Program-made: the position numbers and the translations under genes
Shown: positions 44,147 to 53,474 of the stretch, in pieces
How positions within the stretch are numbered: position 1 is the first letter of the stretch
Layout: each line of letters starts with the position of its first letter
Assembly (NCBI GenBank): GCA_964437365.1
Contig: CAYTGM010000008.1
Location: forward strand, 150,215 to 214,214
DNA from: CAYTGM01 sp964437365
GTDB lineage: Bacteria; Sumerlaeota; Sumerlaeia; SLMS01
Direction of reading: 5' to 3'
Length of the DNA: 64,000 bases
Notes under the pieces: model-generated
The model's database searches: none
Seen by the model: the letters and a program-made list of their open reading frames with translations, nothing else
Told to the model about the DNA's origin: nothing

Positions 44147-44427
44147 GTTTTCTGTCTCTCCAGATAGGTCTTTTTGAAAAGGATCGATTGGATCTCTAAT
44201 TCTCCGGAAATTTTGAAAATAAAATTCCCATACAACGAAACACGTAGTTGATCCGCGTTCTCCAGACAAGTGAATATCGGGGTATCTTTGAACGGGTATC
44301 CCGTATCTTGTGGTGGTTAAAACCCCTAATTCAGGGATTCCCCGACTCAAAACACCAACCAGCACGAGAGATCGATCAGGCACGATCTTCACAGGGCAGA
44401 AAGCAGAATACTAAGGCTGCCACATAT

Positions 44428-44446
44428 AATTTACTATATGTAAATT
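44428..44446. promoter_or_regulatory. 19-bp palindrome, candidate operator upstream of pirin
   Basis: AATTTAC-TATAT-GTAAATT is a perfect palindrome with a 5-base centre. An overlapping dyad ACATATA...TATATGT surrounds it. It lies in the ~400-base AT-rich gap between the divergent secreted-protein and pirin genes, about 100 bases before the pirin start, where a MarR-type operator could sit. Confidence 0.5.
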
Positions 44447-44543
44447 GTATCAATGTTTATTTGTTCATATATTAGACACCGACAGAGCGTTCTCATATCA
44501 TCCAAACAGATTCAGATAGGAACTCTATCCAAGGAGACCGATA

Positions 44544-45242
44544 ATGAAAACTCTTAGAAAACACAATCAACGAGGACGTGGAGACCACGGATGGCTCGAT
44601 TCACAGCATACTTTTTCTTTTGCAGGCTATATGGACCCCGATCACATGGGTTTCCGCACTCTTCGAGTCATGAATGAAGACAAAGTGAAACCAGCGAAAG
44701 GCTTCGGAACACACCCTCACCAGAATATGGAGATTTTCTCCTATGTGGTGGACGGAAAGCTCGCTCATAAGGACTCTACCGGCCACGAGGCAGTCATCGG
44801 ACCCGGCACCATTCAGTTCATGTCAGCGGGCAGCGGCGTTACCCATAGCGAATTCAACGGTTCTGAGAGTGAGGACGTGCACTTCTACCAGATCTGGGTG
44901 ATCCCTGCGCAGAACGGAACTCAACCTCGCTATCAGGACAAGGACTTCACCGAGAAACTCCAAGGCGGTGATCTGGTGCTGTTCCTCTCTCCTGATGGGA
45001 CTGACGGTTCCATCAAGATCGGTCAGGACGCCAGAGTGTACGGAGCAAGACCGCGCAAGGGATCAGTTATTAATCATACCACTGACACTTCTCGTGGTGT
45101 CTGGTTACAGGCCGTTCGCGGCGCACTGAAGGTCGATGATGTCGAACTCAAGCCGGGAGACGGGTTGGCAATTGAGAAAACCGCTGAGTTTACCATCGAA
45201 GCTCTCGAGGATTCCGAGCTCTTGCTCCTTGACCTGAAATAA
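44544..45242 (+). CDS. Pirin family protein (YhhW-like)
   Basis: The 232-residue bicupin has the pirin signatures 'GDHGWLDSQHTFSFAGYMDP', 'GFGTHPHQNMEIFSYVVDGKLAHKDS' (metal-binding His residues) and 'GTIQFMSAGSGVTHSEFN'. A C-terminal cupin half (YGARPRKGSVINH, AVRGALKVDDVELKPGDG) follows. E. coli YhhW has quercetin 2,3-dioxygenase activity; a similar oxidative role is possible but not shown. An AAGGAG site lies before the ATG. A MITE-like element begins 25 bases after its stop. Confidence 0.9.
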   Translation: MKTLRKHNQRGRGDHGWLDSQHTFSFAGYMDPDHMGFRTLRVMNEDKVKPAKGFGTHPHQNMEIFSYVVDGKLAHKDSTGHEAVIGPGTIQFMSAGSGVTHSEFNGSESEDVHFYQIWVIPAQNGTQPRYQDKDFTEKLQGGDLVLFLSPDGTDGSIKIGQDARVYGARPRKGSVINHTTDTSRGVWLQAVRGALKVDDVELKPGDGLAIEKTAEFTIEALEDSELLLLDLK

Positions 45243-45267
45243 GAATCTGTTGGGAACCGTTTCGATT

Positions 45268-45432
45268 AGAGTGATCTTCAGAAGTGCTGTTCATTATATG
45301 CTGATTGCGCGCAGTAGCCCTGAGCGCCTGGAAGTCTCAACATGGTACCACTATGACTGCGTTCCCAGGCACTCAGATCCATAGCCCTCGCTCACTATCT
45401 ATCTAACCATTAACTCTTGAAGATCACTCTGG
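45268..45432 (+). repeat. MITE-like element, full copy 2 (~165 bp)
   Basis: Inverted ends AGAGTGATCTTCA (45268-45280) and TGAAGATCACTCT (45419-45431) bound the element. Inside, the sequence aligns with 33633-33790 (CTGTTC, ATATA, GCTG, TTGCG, CCACTAT, CTATCTAACCATT). The ends of this copy are the most symmetrical of the family. Confidence 0.78.
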
Positions 45433-45902
45433 AATTCCGATGCTGTTCTCAGTGGTAAACTGGAGGCCTTCTTCCCCCTCTTTTTCCGGCCTCTTGACGG
45501 ATAGTAGGGATGCCGCGGCGATCCTGGAGCGTTGTCGGTCCGATCGCCATCGGACCGGGATCGCTCCGACATCGCTCCGGCATCGTCCCTGGAGGGGAAA
45601 CGGCGCTGTGTATGATCACCCCAGATGGTATGTATGGTCCTTTGATTGTGCGCTTCACTGGACCTGATTGAGATTTTCTAAGAAGATCCAGATCGTGTTC
45701 GCACAATTCATCGAGCTACGCCAATGAATTGATAAGTACATAGAAGTGTCAGGCCATTCATTATGACTCGGAGATATATCATGACAGGTGCTCTAGTCGG
45801 TGGGAATGCGGGTCTCCCGTTTGCCCGCAGGTGCCAGTTGAGACTTCCTTGTCCTGTCAATCCGAGCGAACCGAGACTTCGTTAGAAGGGAGTGTGTCGG
45901 AA
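45433..45902. other. Noncoding region with a 9-bp hairpin and short tandem repeats
   Basis: No gene is supported. CGGTCCGAT (45536-45544) and ATCGGACCG (45549-45557) form a perfect hairpin with a CGCC loop. Just after it ATCGCTCCGAC and ATCGCTCCGGC stand in tandem. The block is richer in GC than its surroundings. The region may be a remnant of another element. Confidence 0.5.
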
Positions 45903-46075
45903 CGGAAATCTCATTCAAAATCTTATAGAAGTCTCTCTTCTTTGAGAAGGAACCAATAGAACATGATCAATCATAGAGGAAAAGAAGAAGTGAAAAGGGT
46001 GATTCCCATCAAAGCCCCAAAGGACCGATCTATACCACACTGGGTCGGAGCCGCAGCGCAGCCTCAGGTAAGATC
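45903..46075. repeat. Intergenic repeat, copy 2 (partner at 18076-18244)
   Basis: It aligns over about 170 bases with the copy in the araB-glycosidase gap, in the same orientation, with conserved blocks GAAGTCTCTCTT, GAACCAATAGAACATG and TGGGTCGGA. Neither copy has a good open frame. Confidence 0.8.
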
Positions 46076-46210
46076 TTTTACAGCCTTGGAGCTATTCACC
46101 ACACTCACAACTGTTCGATCAGCTTCCAATCGATAAATCATTGAAGGGATTGGGACTCTTGAGGAATAACAGTGGCTTTAAAATTCGTCAAGAAGGGGGA
46201 ATAGAGAACC

Positions 46211-46231
46211 GAAAGCGCTGTCAGCGCTTTC
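46211..46231 (-). terminator. Possible terminator overlapping the queF stop
   Basis: GAAAGCGCTG and CAGCGCTTTC form a 10-base dyad around a single central base. The stop of queF lies inside it, and the following minus-strand sequence is only moderately T-rich. Confidence 0.35.
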
Positions 46232-46643
46232 CTTCTTCTACTTCACAATCGATAGCAATGCCACCTCGGATGAAGAATTTTCCTGTTACTTTAATCCACT
46301 TTGGACTCAGGAATTCGTTCAGCTCACTCAGGATATCATTCACAATATCTTCATGAAAAGCAGCGGTGTCGCGATAGCTCCAGAGGAAGTTCTTTAGAGA
46401 CTTGCTCTCAAGGGCTTTTTTCTTTGGTATATACTCAATGACAAGCTTCGCGAAATCAGGTTGTCCGGTCACGGGGCAATGACAGCTGAACTCTTCGCAG
46501 TAGAAGGTGATGACGGTATCTCGCTTATGCTGGTAAGGAAAGGCTTCCAGCTTTTTGCTCGGTCCCTTTGTGGCCGAGCCCAGCATGGTCACTCCCTCTG
46601 TCTTTGATAGTTTGCTCGACTTTGATGGATCAGACTTCGCCAT
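46221..46643 (-). CDS. queF: NADPH-dependent 7-cyano-7-deazaguanine reductase
   Basis: ATG 46643 has AAAGGCG upstream and gives 140 residues, the size of unimodular QueF of the B. subtilis type. The catalytic Cys56 lies in 'EFSCHCPVTGQPDFAKLVIEY'. The QueF-specific motif ESKSLKNFLWSYRD (residues 79-92) and a C-terminal Asp-Glu region complete it. The enzyme reduces preQ0 to preQ1 in queuosine synthesis. Other que genes are not in the window. It starts eight bases after the stop of the esterase gene on the same strand and is probably co-transcribed with it. Confidence 0.93.
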   Translation of the reverse strand: MAKSDPSKSSKLSKTEGVTMLGSATKGPSKKLEAFPYQHKRDTVITFYCEEFSCHCPVTGQPDFAKLVIEYIPKKKALESKSLKNFLWSYRDTAAFHEDIVNDILSELNEFLSPKWIKVTGKFFIRGGIAIDCEVEEGKR

Positions 46644-46651
46644 GGTCGCCT

Positions 46652-48760
46652 TTACTCCTTCTCTGTTTCTTCTTTTGAACTTTCTGCTGCTTCGCGTCGC
46701 TGATCTTCGATCATGACCGCTTCGTCCCAATCATCTGTTCGGAAGGAGGAGGCAGGCAAGCCCTCTTTGTTGAAGAGGGTCGCTTCCGGGCAATCTGCCC
46801 AGGCATAGCGGACTGCTGCCGGGTCTTGAATTCTCGGATGAGAGACATGGACCTTGTCTCCACTTATGACTGCTTTGGCTGGGTAGAAGATCCTGTCCTC
46901 TCCCGCGATATGAAAACCTCGAAGAGGATTTGGTGATTTCGTGAGCCCTCCATGAACATGCTCGAAAGAAATAACCACCGATGAATCATCGATTTCATAC
47001 GATCTATACAACGGTCCGGAATATACGACTTCTTTTCCAAAGATGATCTGTTCGGCCGCAGCAAACATTCTCTCTGCGACAGGGAGCTTGGCTGAAGGAT
47101 GAACATTGTCACAATCCCCATGATCAAGTGTCTGAACCATCGCGGTATGTGGAATTGAACGGGAAGCTTCCAGTTGGGCTTCTCTCAAACGCGACCACAT
47201 TGATATCTCCGGGTTGAACTTCTCTCCACAGGCAGAGATCTGCGCATAGATGAATGGAAGTTCTGGTCTGTCCCAGGCCTCACGCCAGCCTTCTACAAGG
47301 AGTTGAAAAAGTCTTTCGTACTGATCTGCGTTTGCAACATTGGATTCACCCTGATACCAGAGAATGCCCCGAACTCCGTAGTTAGTGACTGGGGCTATCA
47401 TTCCGTTATACAATCTGCCGGGAGACTGATGGTGATTAAAAGGTTCATCTGGTTTAACAGGAGCCGGCGGCAACGAATCGGGCATTCTTGAAGCTATTCG
47501 CATCTTCCAGTAACCATGGAGAGGAATTCGTTCTGTTTCTGGTTTCTCGTTGAAGAGCGATAGATACACCTTATTATTCAAACCAAAGATTCCACCGTTC
47601 ATATAGACATCGACGACCCTGACAGCGATGGTGTTTTTTCCCGGCCTCACCAGGTTGGAGGGAATGCGATAACGTCGTAAGATGGACCACGACTCCCGAT
47701 ACTCCTCCAGTACCTGCCCAACCTTCACTCCGTTGAAGTACGCCTCATCAAAATCATCAATTCTGGCCAATGATAAGAGCAGGTCTTCGTCTTCCCAATC
47801 TTCTGGAATTTCAACAGATCTACGGTACCAGACAACGCCATCAATCTTAACGTCCTGTTGATCCCACGAACCGGGGACCTTGATCCTTTCCCAGAGCGAT
47901 TCATCAAGATCTGGTTGGGCCCAGGCTGGCCGCGATCCTCTGTTCTCTTTTCTTCCTGGAGCATACTGTTCCCGGTATTCTTCTGCATCCTCCAGGTAAT
48001 TGGCAATGCGCTTCTCCATTTCGCGACGGGGAAGCATATGTTCGTCGTTTTCGATGACCAGCTCTGCAAAAAGGTCATCTTTCAAAAGAGAGGATTCAGG
48101 AATCCACGGTTCTATTCTGCTTCCACCCCAGGTTGCGTCTATAAGCCCAACGGCCACACCGTACTCTTCATGCATCAGACGTCCATAGTGCCACGCAATA
48201 GCAGAATACCATTTTGTTGTTTTCGGCGAGGACTTTTGCCAGTAGCCTTGCACCGTTTTGACGGGGTCATATTCCTTCGTTCTGGAAACCTTGAAGAGTC
48301 TGATTTGATCGTTTGCTGAATTATCGATATACTCTTGCCCGTCTTCTGATGCGAAGAGGGGCCACTCCATATTAGATTGTCCCGACGCCAGCCAGACTTC
48401 TCCGATCATCACATCGCGCACGACAGCGGAAGTAGACCCCTCTATATACAGGGTGTAAGGACCGCCTGCTTCCATGGAAGGGATATCCACTTCCCAAAAG
48501 CCACTGCTGTCTGACACGGTACGAAAGGTTTCTCCATCCAACGTAACACTCAGTGGTGTGAACGGTCGGTCCCATCCGAAAACAGGAATCTCAATCCCTC
48601 GTTGAAGGACACAGCCGTCCGTGAACAAATTGGGCAAGTAGAGGTGCTCTGCGTGATCGGGAATCGAATGCTTCCAGTTCGCTCGAGAAGAAAAACAACC
48701 ATTCACCATGAGCAACAATGGGGAGATGAGTAAGACAAACAGGGTAGATTTCTTAAGCAT
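46652..48760 (-). CDS. Sialate O-acetylesterase-like lipoprotein
   Basis: ATG 48760 opens a lipoprotein signal (MLKKSTLFVLLISPLLLMVNGC). The 702-residue protein has the family layout: an N-terminal beta domain, an SGNH hydrolase domain in two parts with 'EVWLASGQSNMEWPL' (nucleophile Ser) and 'GVRGILWYQGESNV', and 'DHGDCDNVHPSAKLPVAERM' carrying the Asp/His. A galactose-binding-like jelly roll ('WYRRSVEIPEDWEDEDLLLSL') is inserted near residues 270-420. The enzyme removes O-acetyl groups from sialic acid or plant polysaccharides. It is anchored in a membrane and precedes queF. Confidence 0.88.
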   Translation of the reverse strand: MLKKSTLFVLLISPLLLMVNGCFSSRANWKHSIPDHAEHLYLPNLFTDGCVLQRGIEIPVFGWDRPFTPLSVTLDGETFRTVSDSSGFWEVDIPSMEAGGPYTLYIEGSTSAVVRDVMIGEVWLASGQSNMEWPLFASEDGQEYIDNSANDQIRLFKVSRTKEYDPVKTVQGYWQKSSPKTTKWYSAIAWHYGRLMHEEYGVAVGLIDATWGGSRIEPWIPESSLLKDDLFAELVIENDEHMLPRREMEKRIANYLEDAEEYREQYAPGRKENRGSRPAWAQPDLDESLWERIKVPGSWDQQDVKIDGVVWYRRSVEIPEDWEDEDLLLSLARIDDFDEAYFNGVKVGQVLEEYRESWSILRRYRIPSNLVRPGKNTIAVRVVDVYMNGGIFGLNNKVYLSLFNEKPETERIPLHGYWKMRIASRMPDSLPPAPVKPDEPFNHHQSPGRLYNGMIAPVTNYGVRGILWYQGESNVANADQYERLFQLLVEGWREAWDRPELPFIYAQISACGEKFNPEISMWSRLREAQLEASRSIPHTAMVQTLDHGDCDNVHPSAKLPVAERMFAAAEQIIFGKEVVYSGPLYRSYEIDDSSVVISFEHVHGGLTKSPNPLRGFHIAGEDRIFYPAKAVISGDKVHVSHPRIQDPAAVRYAWADCPEATLFNKEGLPASSFRTDDWDEAVMIEDQRREAAESSKEETEKE

Positions 48761-48851
48761 CAAGTCATCATTCCTTTGTGAACTAGAGGTAACCTGCTAA
48801 AGAATAGTAATTTGTTGAGTCTTTGTCTGTCCATCGTTAATCCGTGAACGG

Positions 48852-48870
48852 GAATCACGGTAAGTGATTC
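48852..48870. promoter_or_regulatory. 19-bp palindrome between the esterase and glpK genes
   Basis: GAATCAC-GGTAA-GTGATTC is a perfect dyad with a 5-base centre, overlapping a second dyad CCGTGA...TCACGG. It lies in the 278-base divergent gap and could be an operator for either gene. Confidence 0.45.
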
Positions 48871-49038
48871 GCTGAAGTTGACGGTCTGCGTCCTGGGTCT
48901 CTACTCAAGAGACTTTTCTCTGCAAAAGGGTATAGACAAGAAGGTAGGAAGAGTCGCAGGAAACATAAAGATTGCCTGATGGTTGTTCTTTGTCTTAAGT
49001 GACAAGTATCTTTGATTCGAACTATTACGGGGTGAAGC

Positions 49039-50529
49039 ATGAAGTATGTTCTTGCTCTTGACCAGGGAACCACCAGTTCACGGGCTATTCTATTTGATGA
49101 GTCCGGCAGGAAAGTAACAACTGCTCAGAAGGAATTTGAGCAGCTTTTTCCGAAACCAGGTTGGGTAGAGCATCATCCAGAGGACATTTGGGCGACACAG
49201 ATTGGCGTGGCTACAGAGGCAATCGGTCGATCAAGAATCAGAATGGAGGATGTCTCGGCCATTGGCATCACCAATCAACGCGAAACCGCTATCGTGTGGA
49301 ACAGGGAAACAGGTGAACCGGTGTACAATGCAATCGTCTGGCAGGATCGACGTACTTCAGGAATGATTGACCAACTTGTCAAAGAAGGTGCCCGTGACAT
49401 GATCGTCTCGAAGACAGGTCTTGTTCCTGATGCATACTTTTCCGCAACGAAAATAGCCTGGATCCTTGATCATGTGAAAGGTGCTCGCCAGCTTGCAGAG
49501 TCAGGAAAGCTCGCATTCGGCACCGTTGACAGCTGGCTGCTGTACCGCATGACAGAGCGCACACTCCATGCAACTGATTTCTCCAATGCATCTCGAACAA
49601 TGCTGTTCAATATACACACATGCGATTGGGATGAAGAACTTCTTGAACTCTTTAAGGTTCCACGGTGCATGATGCCGGAAGTGAAGCCTTCTTCCGGTTT
49701 CTTTGCGGAGACGACGGGGAGTTTCGCTTTCGGATCAACGCCCATCACAGGCGTTGCTGGAGACCAGCAGGCAGCGCTCTTTGGTCAGCTCTGTACATCA
49801 CCGGGTATGGCCAAGAACACCTATGGGACCGGTTGCTTTATGCTCGTAAATACTGGAAACGAACCCGTCACCTCTCAACATAATCTCGTTACCACCGTGG
49901 CATGGGATCTGGAGAGGAAGCCTGTTTATGCTTTAGAAGGGAGTGTCTTTATCTGTGGAGCTGTGGTGCAATGGCTGCGCGACGGGCTCGGTTTGATTCG
50001 GACTGCATCTGAGGTAGAAAAGCTTGCTGCAACAGAGAAAGATAACGGAGGTGTCTATCTTGTTCCCGCCTTTGCCGGGCTCGGAGCACCGCACTGGGAT
50101 CAATACGCACGCGGCATTATGTGCGGAATTACCCGTGGAGTCACTGCTGGCCATATAGCACGAGCTGCGTTGGAAGGGATCGCCTATCAGGTATCTGATC
50201 TATACGAAGCGATGAAACGAGACGCTCAGATCCCTATTGAAGAGTTGCGCGCCGATGGAGGGGCATCACAGAATAATCTGCTCCTTCAGCTCCAGGCTGA
50301 CTTTCTTCAGATTCCTGTTGTGCGTCCGAAAGAGGTAGAAACCACTGCCCTTGGTGCTGCATATCTTGCAGGACTGGGAGCGGGAATCTGGAAGAGTACG
50401 GATCAACTTCAAAACCAATGGGAAGTGGATAGGCGCTTCGAACCTCAGATGAATCCGGAGGGTGTACTTGCTATGAAGGAAGGATGGAAGAAGGCGCTCG
50501 AGCGCTCAAAGTCTTGGGCCGATGAGTGA
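49039..50529 (+). CDS. glpK: Glycerol kinase
   Basis: The 496-residue FGGY kinase begins 'LALDQGTTSSRAILFDESG', has 'AIGITNQRETAIVWNRETGEPVYNAIVWQDRRT', 'GVAGDQQAALFGQLC' and 'GGVYLVPAFAGLGAPHWDQYARG', and ends 'ALGAAYLAGLGAGIW'. These are the diagnostic glycerol kinase segments, and length is normal. It phosphorylates glycerol to glycerol 3-phosphate in the cytoplasm. There is no glpF or glpD beside it. A GGGGTGAAGC stands before the ATG. Confidence 0.96.
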   Translation: MKYVLALDQGTTSSRAILFDESGRKVTTAQKEFEQLFPKPGWVEHHPEDIWATQIGVATEAIGRSRIRMEDVSAIGITNQRETAIVWNRETGEPVYNAIVWQDRRTSGMIDQLVKEGARDMIVSKTGLVPDAYFSATKIAWILDHVKGARQLAESGKLAFGTVDSWLLYRMTERTLHATDFSNASRTMLFNIHTCDWDEELLELFKVPRCMMPEVKPSSGFFAETTGSFAFGSTPITGVAGDQQAALFGQLCTSPGMAKNTYGTGCFMLVNTGNEPVTSQHNLVTTVAWDLERKPVYALEGSVFICGAVVQWLRDGLGLIRTASEVEKLAATEKDNGGVYLVPAFAGLGAPHWDQYARGIMCGITRGVTAGHIARAALEGIAYQVSDLYEAMKRDAQIPIEELRADGGASQNNLLLQLQADFLQIPVVRPKEVETTALGAAYLAGLGAGIWKSTDQLQNQWEVDRRFEPQMNPEGVLAMKEGWKKALERSKSWADE

Positions 50530-50557
50530 TCTTACTCAAGGTGTCGCAATCCAGTGG

Positions 50558-52165
50558 TTATTCCCTCCAGTGTCCATGACGCCAGATTCCGCCCGCCATG
50601 GTACCAACTACCTGCACGTTGAGCGTCTCGTTCGGATCTATCTTATAGAGATCTTCACTTAGGACAACCAGGTCAGCGTAATAATTCTCGGCGAGGCGTC
50701 CCAGTTCATTTTCCCAGCTTACAGCATAGGCTGCATCCGTTGTATAGGCACGAATCGCTTCGTCCACCGTGACGCGTCCTTCTGGCCACCAGCCTTGAGG
50801 ACCGGGAGAGCCGTCAGCTCTGCGGCGTGTCACTGCTGCGTGTATACCCTTGAGTGGATCGAATGGCTCAACGGGTGCATCTGAACCAAAAGCGATGTGC
50901 GCACCGTGGTCTATTTGGATACGAGGGTTGTAGGAACAGCGGCCTCTCTCACCCAATGTGACATCAGCAAGGGGGTAGTCCGCCGTGGCATGAATTGGCT
51001 GGAACGAGCATATAATGTCAAGTTCTGCAGGACGTTTGAGGTCGTCTGGATGGACAATCTGAAAGTGCTCAATGCGATGTCGTCGATCTTTTCGTGGTAT
51101 ATCCAGTTTCGATTCGTAGTGCCTGACCTCTTCCAGTGCATCGAGAACATCTCTCACAGCTTCATCACCGATGGCATGAATTGTTGAATAGAACCCAAGT
51201 CGTGTAGCTTCTTTACTCAGCTCTATAATTTTCTCTTTGGGGGTGACAGTGATGCCTCGATTATTTGGGTCGTTGTCATAAGGCTCGATCATCTTTGCCG
51301 TAACAGAACCGAGAGCACCATCGGCGAATATCTTGAGGCCGCCTACACGGAGCCAGGGTCCACCAAAACCTGATCGAAGTCGTATTGCATGAGCATGGTG
51401 TATATAGGGATCATTGATATGTTTGACAGTACGGATGCCGAGTCGACCTTCTTCATTCAGAATCTGATAGGCTTCGAAGGCTTCCTTGCAATCGTAGTCA
51501 TGCATCGATGTGAGACCTGCCGCCCAGGCATGAGGCTGTGCATCATCAACAGCTTTAACAATGTCCTGCGTTGTCGGTTTGGGAACGATCGCTCGGACGA
51601 GGTTGATTGCCTCCTCAAAGAGTATTCCGGTGGGCTTTCCATTGGAATCCCGTTGAATCTCTCCACCTTTCGGATCCGGGCTATGCTCATTGATGCCGGC
51701 AAGTTTTAATGCGAGGCTGTTAACCCACGCAGCATGGCCGCTTCTTGCATCCATGAAAACCGGTTTGTCGGGAACAACTCTATCCAGGTCATCAGCAGTG
51801 GGGAATTTCCCGCCTTCCCAGGGACCCTGAGCCCAACCGAAACCTCTCACCCATTTCCCTTCGGCAATCTTTTCTGCTCCTTTGGCAATCAGGTTAACAG
51901 CCTGTTCTTTTGATGGCACATCAAAGAGATTAATCTCTTTCAACGTCAGCGCGGTCCAGGACCAGTGGATGTGGGAGTCCGTAAAGCCGGGGAGGACCAT
52001 AGCTCCTTCCAGGTCGTGAATCTGAGTTTGCGGACCCGCGAGAGACTGAAGCTCTTTTCCTCCTACAGCAAAGATCCGGTCGCGACTGATAGCGATTGTA
52101 TTCGCTTTTGGATTAGCAGAATCAAGTGTATAGATGTTTCCGTTTATGAGCAGATGATCAATCAT
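50558..52165 (-). CDS. YtcJ-like amidohydrolase (amidohydrolase 3 family)
   Basis: The 535-residue metal-dependent hydrolase has 'VLPGFTDSHIHWSW' (HxH metal site). 'GLKIFADGALGSVTAKMIEPY' lies on the barrel, then 'STIHAIGDEAVRDVLDALEE', 'RHRIEHFQIVHPDDL' and 'IAFGSDAPVEPFDPLKGIHAAVTR' with the final Asp. This set is typical of the YtcJ/NfdA branch, whose substrates include N-substituted formamides; the substrate here is unknown. No signal peptide is seen. It is divergent from the alcohol dehydrogenase gene. Confidence 0.88.
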   Translation of the reverse strand: MIDHLLINGNIYTLDSANPKANTIAISRDRIFAVGGKELQSLAGPQTQIHDLEGAMVLPGFTDSHIHWSWTALTLKEINLFDVPSKEQAVNLIAKGAEKIAEGKWVRGFGWAQGPWEGGKFPTADDLDRVVPDKPVFMDARSGHAAWVNSLALKLAGINEHSPDPKGGEIQRDSNGKPTGILFEEAINLVRAIVPKPTTQDIVKAVDDAQPHAWAAGLTSMHDYDCKEAFEAYQILNEEGRLGIRTVKHINDPYIHHAHAIRLRSGFGGPWLRVGGLKIFADGALGSVTAKMIEPYDNDPNNRGITVTPKEKIIELSKEATRLGFYSTIHAIGDEAVRDVLDALEEVRHYESKLDIPRKDRRHRIEHFQIVHPDDLKRPAELDIICSFQPIHATADYPLADVTLGERGRCSYNPRIQIDHGAHIAFGSDAPVEPFDPLKGIHAAVTRRRADGSPGPQGWWPEGRVTVDEAIRAYTTDAAYAVSWENELGRLAENYYADLVVLSEDLYKIDPNETLNVQVVGTMAGGIWRHGHWRE

Positions 52166-52382
52166 TTTTGTTTTTCAGGATTTCTTTCTGGAATTGCGTT
52201 ACAATTAAGGCTTCTATTCATATCTGTTTCTGGAGACAAGTATTTCTGCGCGATTCTTCAAAGAAAAAGATGAGGCAGTCATTGAAAATAACATTTGTGT
52301 GATGCAGGTCAGATTAAATCTCACCTTGATTCTTTTTCTTCGTTCCTTAATTAATCGTTTTGAAACCTTTAGAGGAAAAAAT

Positions 52383-53474
52383 ATGAAAGCTCTTGGAATT
52401 TTGACAGACGGGAAAGAAGGGTTCTTTCTCGATGAATACGATCTCGAAGACCCGGGTCCCGGAGAAGTGCTCGTCGACATTAAAGCTTCCGGAGTTTGCC
52501 ATACAGACTGGGATATCAAGCGTAACGCGAAAGATGTTCTTGTGATGGGGCACGAAGGAGCAGGCGTTGTGCTTAAAGTCGGTGATGGCGTTAGAGGTCT
52601 CCTGAAAGGAGATAAAGTTGCTTTGAACTGGGCAGTCCCATGCGGTAAGTGTTTTCAATGCATCCGGGGAAACCAGGCAATCTGTGAGAACAAGCCTGAA
52701 GTTCCTGTAGGCCGTTCGTCGTACAGAGGGAGTGGCATGAGGCGCGCCTTTGCTCTTGGATCCATGTCTACACATACGGTTGTCAGGCAGGAAGCATGCG
52801 TGAAGTTTACTCAGGATATACCTTTTACCTCCGTATGCATTACAGGCTGTGGTGTGATGACAGGTGTGGGAAGCGCTTTGAACGCGGCAAAGGTTCAGCC
52901 GGGCACTTCTGTGGTCGTCCTGGGCACCGGAGGAGTTGGTCTAAATTGCATCCAGGGTGCTCGGATTGCAGGAGCCACCATGATCATCGGTGTTGATGTG
53001 AATGATAAACGACTTGAGCTCGCAAAGCAATTCGGCGCAACGCATACAATTCTAGCTGACAGAAATGATATAGGTCTCTTGAAGGCTGCGGAAGAAGTCA
53101 AGGCACTGACTGACGGACGCGGTGCTGATTATTCTTTCGAGAGTACAGCCATTCCTGAGCTTGGTGCCGCACCGCTCGCAATGACGAGAAACGGAGGAAT
53201 GGCTGTGCAGGCCTCAGGTATTGAAACGACGATCCCCTTCGATATGGAGCTCTTCGAGTGGAACAAGACGTATATCAATCCTCTCTATGGTTGTTGTGTT
53301 CCTGACAGAGACTTTCCACGCCTCTTCAGGTTCTACGAAAACGGAGAACTGCTTCTTGACGAAATGGTCTCGAGGACTTATTCCATGGACAAATTGGAGG
53401 AGGCCTTCGACGATATGCTGAATGGTCGAATTGCCAAAGGTGTTCTCATAACTGATCGAGATGGAGGAGTATGA
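52383..53474 (+). CDS. Zinc-dependent alcohol dehydrogenase, class III-like
   Basis: ATG 52383 follows AGAGGAAAA and gives 363 residues. Catalytic zinc ligands are Cys39 (GVCHTDWD) and His57-Glu58 (GHEGAGVV), with the structural zinc site Cys87, Cys90, Cys93 and Cys101 (CGKCFQCIRGNQAIC). The NAD-binding turn is 'VVLGTGGVGLNCIQGARIAGA'. The overall pattern is nearest to class III/thiol-dependent formaldehyde dehydrogenases. The next gene overlaps it by four bases and encodes an esterase, as in glutathione-linked formaldehyde oxidation. The thiol cofactor cannot be inferred. Confidence 0.85.
   Translation: MKALGILTDGKEGFFLDEYDLEDPGPGEVLVDIKASGVCHTDWDIKRNAKDVLVMGHEGAGVVLKVGDGVRGLLKGDKVALNWAVPCGKCFQCIRGNQAICENKPEVPVGRSSYRGSGMRRAFALGSMSTHTVVRQEACVKFTQDIPFTSVCITGCGVMTGVGSALNAAKVQPGTSVVVLGTGGVGLNCIQGARIAGATMIIGVDVNDKRLELAKQFGATHTILADRNDIGLLKAAEEVKALTDGRGADYSFESTAIPELGAAPLAMTRNGGMAVQASGIETTIPFDMELFEWNKTYINPLYGCCVPDRDFPRLFRFYENGELLLDEMVSRTYSMDKLEEAFDDMLNGRIAKGVLITDRDGGV

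Noticed and set aside
45440..45706. Open frames on both strands in the GC-rich block after the MITE-like element
   Set aside because: Both follow the hairpin and tandem repeats, have no ribosome site and no protein-like pattern.
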